A stretch of DNA of 58,966 nucleotides. It comes from CAWUKT01 sp963923035. GTDB taxonomy: Bacteria; Bacteroidota; Bacteroidia; J057; JADKCL01. Positions 24,524 to 31,229 of the stretch are shown here, piece after piece. The notes under the pieces are model-generated. The model made no database searches and was not told the DNA's origin. It saw only the letters and a program-made list of their open reading frames with translations. Position 1 is the first letter of the stretch, and each line of letters starts with the position of its first letter. The stretch spans positions 1 through 58,966 of the forward strand of contig CAWUKT010000043.1 of assembly GCA_963923035.1 (NCBI GenBank). Reading direction: 5' to 3'. Position numbers and translations under genes: made by a program.

Positions 24524-24926
24524 CGTTGAAATGCATGTGTTGAGATGGTGTTAAGAGAAAAAAAAGGGGGTTTTGGGGGCAAAGCCCCTAAACAAGATGA
24601 AGCTCATTCTGAGCGACGAGATTTTGGGGCCAAAAACAGGCGAAGCCAACTTTTTGTACCCAAATTCTCAATCTTGCATGGACAATCGCAGCCCGAAATA
24701 TTATCGACGCGATGGGCCATTCACTGAGGGAAATTTCTATGGGTGAAAAACTTTTCACCCATTCATTCTGGCACGGATGTGAAAGAATGTAAAGAAGGAA
24801 ATTTCTCTCAGTGCCACTCAGCTATTTTCCCTTCCCAAGTTTCCAGCACAGAAACACAGTAGGAGGGAGTTGGGCTGATTCGATCACGAATCAGTTCACC
24901 AGTGCGTCGTAGTATATCTCAAATGA
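24524..24926. other. Candidate oriT region with nested inverted repeats
   Basis: The gap between mobC and the JAB-E1 gene holds an outer inverted repeat (24722-24736 against 24799-24813, 14 of 15 matching). Inside it are a perfect 11-bp stem ATGGGTGAAAA/TTTTCACCCAT (24739-24749 and 24752-24762) and a small CATTCT/AGAATG pair (24764-24769, 24784-24789). Nested hairpins directly upstream of mobC are typical of transfer origins. A GGGGGCAAAGCCCC hairpin near 24575 is probably separate. Confidence 0.6.
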
Positions 24927-26324
24927 TTAGCATGAATCATGGGAAAGCACATTCAAGATACGTTCCTGATTATCGTCGGGAATCGCAGAGAGATTTCCCG
25001 TCCCCCCACAATCAGGACAAGGGGCATAGTCGGGTGGACAGTTTGGCGTCACTTGCTGGAAGAGGGTGTCGAAGACAAAGCCTCTTTCGCCCAAACGCTT
25101 GTGGAAGAGTTTGCCTTCCTCAGCTGAGTATTCAGGATGCAGACGCATCTGAACGAAGTTTCGATCAAAGGAGTCTCCAAACCAGTTGGAGAACTGGCAG
25201 CCCTCCGTATCACGATGCAAAATGGCTAAGGCCAGCATGCCAATAGCGGCGTCCAGCATATGCGTATGAAAAATCGTCGAGCCGCTGGAAGGCGGATCAC
25301 CACTGCCTGCCCTCTGAAGCTGATAGCGTTCCTCCACGGCACAACGCAGACAACTCGGGGTCACTCCTGGAATCGAGAAAAAGATTTCCGCAGCTTGGCC
25401 ATTGGGATAGAGACCAGCCAAGATGATGGGCTTTTTGAAGTACAGGGCAATCAGATTGGCGTAGCTCTGGGCAGCAAAAGAATCAGTCATGGCTAAAATG
25501 AGGTCGCAGTCCGCAAAGTGGGCTTCCAGCTCCAACATCTTCATTTGGCAAATGTCATCGTTGATACCACAGTAGTGTACGGTCGGGTCAATCAATCGCA
25601 GACGACGTTCCACCGCATAGGTTTTGGGAAGGCCAACATCAGCCAGGACGAAATCCGCTCGCGTCATATTTTTCTCCTCCACGGTATCGGGATCAATGAC
25701 GGTCAAACTCCCAAGGCCACTACGAACCAAGTCCGAAAGGACCGTCATGCCTCCACCTGAACCGATGGCCACCACATTACTGGTCTTCATGCGGATGAGA
25801 TCAACAGCTCCTTGCAAACAAGTGTAATCCTGAATTCCCCACTCCGTGTGGCTATGACTGTCTTCAACCATGCTTAGCTCCATGGGAATGGGATGATGCG
25901 GATCCTCTGGTAATAGGAGATAGGGGTGAAGTGAAAAATCCGTATCGGCCTCTGATTGCACAATCGGGCAAATGAAATATGGCGCATTGGTGGCCTTGAA
26001 CAAGGTCTTGATATAGCTGATATCGGGAGCCGAAAGTTTGGTATTGCCTTCGGGATGGGAATGCACAAATCCCAAAAGTTCCCAGCCCAGTGACTCATAA
26101 ATGGCCTTGATAATCGGATTAAAATATTCCACCGAAGGTGAACACGTAGTCACAGTCGCTCTGGCTTTGGGATCATAGACGAAGAGTTTGACCGTCATCG
26201 TCCGTCGATCTCCAAAGATCAACCCAAGGGTTTCACAGGGCTTTTTGCCAACGGTACTTTTGAGCAATGAGTATGCCTGACGGTAAAAATGTACCGTCGG
26301 TTTGGAATGTAAATATTGTTTCAT
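24927..26324 (-). CDS. JAB (JAMM) protease - E1/ThiF fusion protein
   Basis: The protein has 465 residues. The N-terminal JAB/MPN domain (about 10-140) has Glu31 in CETLG and the zinc motif HSHP (88-91) with Ser98 and Asp101 in LSAPD, so the peptidase looks intact. The E1-like domain (about 165-400) has the nucleotide loop GSGGGM (188-193), IDPDTVEEKN, Lys234 in GLPKT and Asp281, and two CXXC pairs (CLRC, and CPDCGG near the end) that fit a structural zinc. Such fusions occur in bacterial ubiquitin-like conjugation systems, where E1 adenylates a ubiquitin-like C-terminus and JAB trims or removes it. It is last in an operon with the preceding gene, 6 bp apart. Confidence 0.88.
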   Translation of the reverse strand: MKQYLHSKPTVHFYRQAYSLLKSTVGKKPCETLGLIFGDRRTMTVKLFVYDPKARATVTTCSPSVEYFNPIIKAIYESLGWELLGFVHSHPEGNTKLSAPDISYIKTLFKATNAPYFICPIVQSEADTDFSLHPYLLLPEDPHHPIPMELSMVEDSHSHTEWGIQDYTCLQGAVDLIRMKTSNVVAIGSGGGMTVLSDLVRSGLGSLTVIDPDTVEEKNMTRADFVLADVGLPKTYAVERRLRLIDPTVHYCGINDDICQMKMLELEAHFADCDLILAMTDSFAAQSYANLIALYFKKPIILAGLYPNGQAAEIFFSIPGVTPSCLRCAVEERYQLQRAGSGDPPSSGSTIFHTHMLDAAIGMLALAILHRDTEGCQFSNWFGDSFDRNFVQMRLHPEYSAEEGKLFHKRLGERGFVFDTLFQQVTPNCPPDYAPCPDCGGTGNLSAIPDDNQERILNVLSHDSC

Positions 26325-26330
26325 GTGAGT

Positions 26331-26780
26331 TTAGGTTTGACGAGCGGCGATCTGGGCATCAATGGTGATCCCTTGCTCGATGTAGGTCATGGTCAGCTCC
26401 GACCATGCAATGGCAATGTCCTGAGCAGCCTCCAAAGTGTTCAGCTTGTGTTTGTGCTCATCGGCAATACAAATCATCATGTCCACTCCTGGGCGGGATG
26501 AAGGCAGGCGATGGGTCAAGACCACACTTTGATTTCGGCCTCCGTAGGAGGGCATGGATAGAATATCAATCTCGTAGGGCAGCCCCTGATCTTTGACGAA
26601 GTCAAAGGTAAAAAGCCCTTTGCCATTACGGGTCCGATAGGTCCCTTGGGCCTCAAATCGTCCTTTGGGAATGGAAAAGCGATTGGAATTGGACTCGGCC
26701 AGAATCCGTTCCAATTTCCGTTGATTGGGAATGGAGTTCATGGCAAAAGATCGCAGGGTGTCAAAAAGTAATGTCTTCAT
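26331..26780 (-). CDS. Possible E2-like partner of the JAB-E1 protein
   Basis: This is a 149-residue protein of alpha/beta type: helix, strands GTYRTRNGKGLFTFDFV and LPYEIDILSMPSYGG, then VLTHRLPSSRPGVDMMICIADEH and helix EAAQDIAIAWSELTMTYIEQG. Cys104 after a strand and Trp126 in the following helix resemble the spacing of catalytic Cys and Trp in E2 folds, and its place directly before an E1 fits. This is inference from pattern and context, not a recognised match. It could also be the modified target or an adaptor. Confidence 0.55.
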   Translation of the reverse strand: MKTLLFDTLRSFAMNSIPNQRKLERILAESNSNRFSIPKGRFEAQGTYRTRNGKGLFTFDFVKDQGLPYEIDILSMPSYGGRNQSVVLTHRLPSSRPGVDMMICIADEHKHKLNTLEAAQDIAIAWSELTMTYIEQGITIDAQIAARQT

Positions 26781-26812
26781 AACGATTCAATTTGTTTGCT
26801 TCGCAAATGAGG

Positions 26813-26854
26813 GCAAGGCCCCTTGGATGTTTAAGGGTCCAAGGGTGGCCTTGC
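26813..26854 (-). terminator. Long hairpin in the leader of the E2-like/E1 operon
   Basis: GCAAGGCC and CCTTGGA (26813-26827) pair with TCCAAGG (26838-26844) and GGCCTTGC (26847-26854), with a GT bulge. It lies between the 47-codon frame and the E2-like gene, so it could terminate or attenuate transcription. Confidence 0.6.
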
Positions 26855-26866
26855 TTTCAAACTCGA

Positions 26867-27010
26867 TTAATGGAAAGTCCCTGGCTCGATTTCAACAATG
26901 CCGCCTGCAAAGTAGCCTTCGACCATGGGTGAAGGGGAAAAAGGGCCGCAAGCGGACGGAATAGAAATAGAGAATTCGGCTCCCGTTACGGGAGTACAAT
27001 ACTTGTACAT
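26867..27010 (-). CDS. Small protein or leader peptide upstream of the E2-like gene
   Basis: The protein has 47 residues (MYKYCTPVTGAEFSISIPSA..., ending VEIEPGTFH). There is no signal peptide and no Gly-Gly end, so it is not an obvious ubiquitin-like substrate. The conserved look (CGPFSPSP, EGYFAGG) suggests a real peptide. It precedes a strong hairpin and then the E2-like/E1 genes on the same strand. A post-translationally modified peptide or an attenuator leader are both possible; neither is shown. Confidence 0.4.
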   Translation of the reverse strand: MYKYCTPVTGAEFSISIPSACGPFSPSPMVEGYFAGGIVEIEPGTFH

Positions 27011-27258
27011 GATACTGATGGTTAAATGAGAAATGATGCTGAAACAAGCCGAAAAGAACGTCTGAAATGTGGGCTTAAAACCCCAAGGCTGTTTCACCTT
27101 ACAATAGAGTATTCGAGCCTTTTCACCCCAAGGTTGGGTTCAAAAAAGCTGCTTTTTAGGTGCTTACTGCCTGCTTTTGTCCTGCTATTTTGAGTTTGTC
27201 CTAGCCATAAAAAAAGCCGATATTCCAAGCGATCTGGCATTTACCTAAATAGAAAGTA

Positions 27259-27540
27259 ATGAGACGATTCAGCCTATTTTTCCTCTTGCTTATCGGTTTG
27301 TCTGGTGGGATTGCATCATCAGGTACTGCAACCCCGATGGCCTATGCTTACTCCTGCGATCTGTCACCGCAAGTCCTGGATTACATTTTGAAAAAAGCCG
27401 CCAAGGAACTTGGCATGACCTACGAATTGGTTGTGGCGAAATATAAAGATGGGAGTTGCATCGTTCAGCAACAGTCACCCAAAACCTACAAGGTGAGTAC
27501 AGGTGGTGGGTCAATTATCATCCTGGACGACACCCTCTAA
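27259..27540 (+). CDS. Small secreted hypothetical protein
   Basis: The protein has 93 residues with a signal peptide (FSLFFLLLIGLSGGIASSGTA). The mature part has two Cys (YSCDLS, GSCIVQQ) that could form a disulfide, a helix (QVLDYILKKAAKELG) and a hydrophobic end. It converges with the next gene with a 4-bp overlap at the stops. Family unknown. Confidence 0.6.
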   Translation: MRRFSLFFLLLIGLSGGIASSGTATPMAYAYSCDLSPQVLDYILKKAAKELGMTYELVVAKYKDGSCIVQQQSPKTYKVSTGGGSIIILDDTL

Positions 27541-29093
27541 AGGTTGGTATTGGGTTTCTCTAGGCGGCGCTCGGTGCGTTTCATCCACTCGTCATACGAG
27601 AAGAAATGAAAGGCTCGGATGCTACTATCAGCTTCAAATATAGAGGTGATTTTTGCTTCCAGTTTTCGAAGCGCCTTCAACTGAGAACTTGGTTGGTTGT
27701 CACGAATACAGCTACGGAAGAAGATCAACATCGCCCGTTCAAAAGGGAGGCTCGCCCCGCGACGCTGTAAGTACTGAGAAGCCATACGTTCGTAAAATTC
27801 CATTGCCTCCACATCACCAGCTTCGTACTGGAAGAGAAGCATGATAATCCTGGCTTGGCCTTGGATATCAATCCGACGTCGTTTGACGGGATGCTCAATG
27901 ATGTATCGAATATGCCGAATGGCTTTGGGGAGATTCCCCCGCCAGAATTCAACCCTGGCCTGAAACAGTTGGAGAATATATCGACTGCTGGTAGTTAAGC
28001 GAGTCGAAAATTTAGGAAGATTGGCCTTGATCTCGGAGAGAATTGTAGCACTTCCACTAAAAGAACGCTCATGAAGCTCCAAGTCTAAAGAAGCAGTGTA
28101 GTAATAGGTGAAGTGCAAATAGTCCCGCTTTCGATCTCGGGCGAAGAATTGCAGGTGTTCTTTCCCCTCTGCATAGCGCTTGTGATGAAACAAGATGGTG
28201 ACGAGTTGATATTTGCGTAGCCAATATTCTTTCTCATACAGAGCTAAAAACGCCTGGTTGCTTTCAAAGGTTGCAACCAAGTCTTCTAAGATTTCCAAAC
28301 TGTTCTCAAGCTCCCCTGAGAGATATTTAGCGATATATCGAAGTCGTAGCCAAAAGAGTCTTGCCTGATTTGATTGGGGCGCTATTCCTGTTCTGATCAG
28401 CTCATGTTCATTGATCTGTTGGACATAGCTTACCTCAAATCTGCCCTTGGGGGTAAACCCTTGCTTGATTTTACTGTGAATCTGATTGTAGAAACCAATG
28501 AGTTCCTGAAGCTCAAAGTATTTTCGCAGTACCTCTCTGCGCTCCTGCACCAATTGATCGACAAAGCTGTCGGCATATTTGTGTTGATCATCCTTGAGAA
28601 AGATGTCGTTTTCCAAATCAAGGAGGGACAGTGAGGTCAAAAATGACTCTTCTTTTACGGCCCTGTGTTTGCAGCGGCGAACTTTCGTCCTGGCCTCGCG
28701 GTAAAATCCTTTGTGGATCAAAAATGAAATCTCAGCGATTTCGGCGTTCTGATTTGGACCCGTAAAAGTACCATAAAACGAAATTCCCTTAAAAATCATT
28801 GAGCCTAAACGACCCTTGAGTTCGGAAAAGTTCTTGATGGAATACTTGTCCCGCAAAACATCTTCGTCATAGGTTTCCTGGGCAAGGAGGTCCCGAAAAA
28901 ATTCTACGTACATCAAAACTCCTTCTTCCCCCGTTCGGTTTTCCCGCAAAGCGGCTACACGGAAGAACCATTCCATTTCCTTTTTTGTCAAAGAATGAAC
29001 CAGACGATAAATGAAATCTGAACTGTTGGGTTTCACGGTCAAATGAGATTTAGCAGAGATACCGAAATGATTTTCTTCTGCCAATATATGCAT
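27537..29093 (-). CDS. Large alpha-helical TPR-like protein
   Basis: The protein has 518 residues and is nearly all helical. Repeated helical pairs such as YWLRKYQLVTILFHHKRYAEGK, FQARVEFWRGNLPKAIRHIR and IMLLFQYEAGDVEAMEFYER have the spacing of tetratricopeptide repeats. There is no enzymatic motif, signal or membrane segment. The start has a good GGAGA ribosome binding site. Similar long helical proteins occur in Bacteroidota, but I cannot name the family. A sensor or scaffold role is possible. Confidence 0.7.
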   Translation of the reverse strand: MHILAEENHFGISAKSHLTVKPNSSDFIYRLVHSLTKKEMEWFFRVAALRENRTGEEGVLMYVEFFRDLLAQETYDEDVLRDKYSIKNFSELKGRLGSMIFKGISFYGTFTGPNQNAEIAEISFLIHKGFYREARTKVRRCKHRAVKEESFLTSLSLLDLENDIFLKDDQHKYADSFVDQLVQERREVLRKYFELQELIGFYNQIHSKIKQGFTPKGRFEVSYVQQINEHELIRTGIAPQSNQARLFWLRLRYIAKYLSGELENSLEILEDLVATFESNQAFLALYEKEYWLRKYQLVTILFHHKRYAEGKEHLQFFARDRKRDYLHFTYYYTASLDLELHERSFSGSATILSEIKANLPKFSTRLTTSSRYILQLFQARVEFWRGNLPKAIRHIRYIIEHPVKRRRIDIQGQARIIMLLFQYEAGDVEAMEFYERMASQYLQRRGASLPFERAMLIFFRSCIRDNQPSSQLKALRKLEAKITSIFEADSSIRAFHFFSYDEWMKRTERRLEKPNTNL

Positions 29094-29669
29094 TTCTCCT
29101 TAAACAGCTGCTTAAAGCGGAAATAAAATGATATTGTGCTCCTGCCGAATTTGCGACTATTTGCACTCGTCGTCAAGAAATCGAAATGATTCAAAATTTC
29201 GGTTGTACCTCGGGAGATGATACGTGGCTGGTAAATGTCAGATCACCATCTATCCATCCAAACATCCTCTTCTGGGGTCTTGACACGGTAGTACAGAAAT
29301 ACTTCACCTACTTTATCACGTTCTTTCTGTTTGTCTGGCTTATACTCAGTTGAGTCATGGTTTTTGTATGGCTCGTAAGCGAGCTATTTTGTCCTCTCAA
29401 TTTGACATGAAGATTGATTTACTACGTGAATAGTTTGGATCATATCCTTTGACATTCGAATTGAAGACTACTGTTTTAATTATCTCCTTTTTATTCAAAA
29501 GCCCCCGATTTGCACTTCCTTTTGGGGGAGCGTTTCTCTGATCCGACGGATTTGTTTTCCATCGGTTACAACTCTGTTGATTGATACCAAGGTCGCCCGC
29601 GCTCGCGGGGGCCTTGGTTTGGGTTAAAAAAGCAGCCAAGCCATCAGAATAAAGGCTTGGCTTGCTCTG
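29094..29669. other. Intergenic region with several hairpins
   Basis: No credible gene. It holds GGCTCG-TAAG-CGAGCT (29370-29385) followed by TTTT, a GC-rich hairpin at 29587-29617, and AGCCAAGCC/GGCTTGGCT (29634-29642, 29654-29662), which probably terminates the gene starting at 30299. An 80-codon minus-strand frame here runs through hairpins and looks non-coding. Confidence 0.6.
29587..29617. repeat. GC-rich hairpin with CGCTCGCG centre
   Basis: CCAAGG (29587-29592) and CCCGCG (29596-29601) pair with CGCGGG (29604-29609) and CCTTGG (29612-29617). The centre matches that of the hairpin at 34511-34547. It is GC-rich in an AT-rich neighbourhood. Confidence 0.6.
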
Positions 29670-30299
29670 TTACTCAACTGTCCCTATATCTTGAGAGTCG
29701 ATCCATTGCTTGATGACGTAGTCAAACCAAGCTAGATCAGGTTTCCAACCATTCTTCAATTTCAACACCAGTTGTTTCCAACCTGGAACTGCGAGGAAGA
29801 GCGCAATGACGTTCAGAGTGTTCATGCTGAAGTTCCGCTTCTCCCATTTGCCTTTCAAGGGATCAGTAACCATGCGCTCAAGGGTATATTTAGAAACAAA
29901 GTCTGAACTTACATCTACTACCTTCTTGATCAATTTTCCTGCTTCATTCCGCTTCTTTCTAAAAATCAATTCTCGATTGATTTGAATACCTCTCCAACTC
30001 AATCCATGAGCATACTTGATTTCCTCTTTGTCGTCCTTGAATTTATTGTAGAGGATCGGATCATGCGTTAGAGCTGCCCCAGGCAGCAAAAAGAGAGTGA
30101 ATGTGAGAAAAGGCAAGAAGTTTTGCCAATCAAGCAGGGTAAACTGCTCAATTGTACTAAATAGCGGGAGTTCAAAAGGAAGCCAGATATCTGGCCTCCG
30201 ATTAAAAGCAAGGATAGCTCTGTTTAGTAAGTCTAGGAGTGGGTTTAAGACTCTGATAATAAGCAGTATAGTTGTTTTTGAGACGCCTATTGATTTCAT
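29670..30299 (-). CDS. Hypothetical membrane protein
   Basis: The protein has 209 residues with hydrophobic stretches near the start (TTILLIIRVLNPLLDLL), in the middle (FLPFLTFTLFLLPGAAL) and late (TLNVIALFLAVPG), between which lies a charged region (KDDKEEIKYAHG, REKKRNEAGK-like). No family is recognised. It is a single gene with a stem-loop 8 bp past its stop. Confidence 0.6.
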   Translation of the reverse strand: MKSIGVSKTTILLIIRVLNPLLDLLNRAILAFNRRPDIWLPFELPLFSTIEQFTLLDWQNFLPFLTFTLFLLPGAALTHDPILYNKFKDDKEEIKYAHGLSWRGIQINRELIFRKKRNEAGKLIKKVVDVSSDFVSKYTLERMVTDPLKGKWEKRNFSMNTLNVIALFLAVPGWKQLVLKLKNGWKPDLAWFDYVIKQWIDSQDIGTVE

Positions 30300-30477
30300 G
30301 ATTGTTGTATTTGAAAAAGAGCAAATAAATGGCCTGCTGAAAAGTGTGACTTCTTCAGCGATTCAATGTGAATAGGGATATGTTTTTGTTGTAATCCCTT
30401 GAATGTCAGACAACCGTACTTGATTGTTTCATGGCAATCATGCTACAATCACAATCTGGTCGAATCGTACATTGCTC

Positions 30478-30715
30478 TTTTTTTCCCTCTTTAGCTTGGT
30501 GCAATTATGATTCCGACCAGTGGTCAGAGGCTGCTGGAACAGCTATCTGACAAGGGAAAGCACTTTGCTTTCCTTTACTGGGTCGGGCTTTGCACTTGTA
30601 AAGTCCGCCCTCTTCTTGGAACGAAGAGTATAGACAAAGAACGGCTGGGCCGAATCTAGGATTCGGTCGTGTTTTTGAGGAAAAATGGAGCTACTTAATT
30701 AGGGATGAGATATTC
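30478..30715. ncRNA. Structured noncoding block, copy A
   Basis: The block holds five consecutive stems: GTCAGA...TCTGAC with inner GCTG/CAGC (30523-30551), GGAAAGC/GCTTTCC (30555-30573), GGGCTTT/AAAGTCC (30585-30606), CTCTTC/GAAGAG (30610-30628) and CCGAATC/GATTCGG (30650-30666). It ends with AATTAG and GAGATATTC. The same order is seen in copy B. Strand is not determined. Confidence 0.5.
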
Positions 30716-30888
30716 TTTTATTTCATGTGCTTGTATAAATTTTTGGTTCAATAAGATTCCTTGCTCCAATCACTAGGATTAAAGCCATTAATAGAGTTCA
30801 TGCCGCATCATACTGAACTCGTCTCAGTCGAAATCATTGACCCTTGCTGTAAATCAGGGGTAGAATGATCTCTCGGTTTTGTACCCTG

Positions 30889-31109
30889 CTTTTTTGTCCC
30901 TGCTGGATTTTAGCAGGTGTCAGGCCGATTACTGTCAGAAGCTGCTGTAACAGCAACTGACTCATCGGAGCCTTTGACTGCTAGGTCTCAGGCTCCACTT
31001 CTTGGAGCCTGACATTGCGTGGGACGGGAGCCGTCGTCAGTTTGAGAAGGCTCCATATTCTAGACTGGATAACTACCTGTAAGAGTAGCTAATTAGAATC
31101 GAGATATTC
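30889..31109. ncRNA. Structured noncoding block, copy B
   Basis: A diverged copy of the block at 30478-30715. The lead-in TTTTTTnCCCT and the hairpin GTCAG...CTGAC with inner GCTG/CAGC (30934-30961) match copy A, as do the end motifs AATTAG (31091-31096) and GAGATATTC (31101-31109). The middle stem CAGGCTCC/GGAGCCTG (30989-31011) has changed sequence but keeps a CTTCTTGG loop. It lies 120 bp before the NB-ARC gene. Confidence 0.5.
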
Positions 31110-31229
31110 CAGTTCTTTCAACGTCAAACAACAATAAGCAAACACCCCAAGTTTATAGTCATTTAGACGTTTGAATGTTATTTGTATATTTATTGAACGA
31201 CAAATTGTGTCAGAATAGCGGAAATTATC

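Noticed and set aside
26867..27010. Ubiquitin-like protein for the JAB-E1 operon
   Set aside because: The peptide has only 47 residues, no beta-grasp pattern and ends GTFH, not Gly-Gly.
29397..29639. 80-codon minus-strand frame
   Set aside because: It spans the GC-rich hairpin at 29587-29617 and a terminator arm, and lacks protein-like composition.
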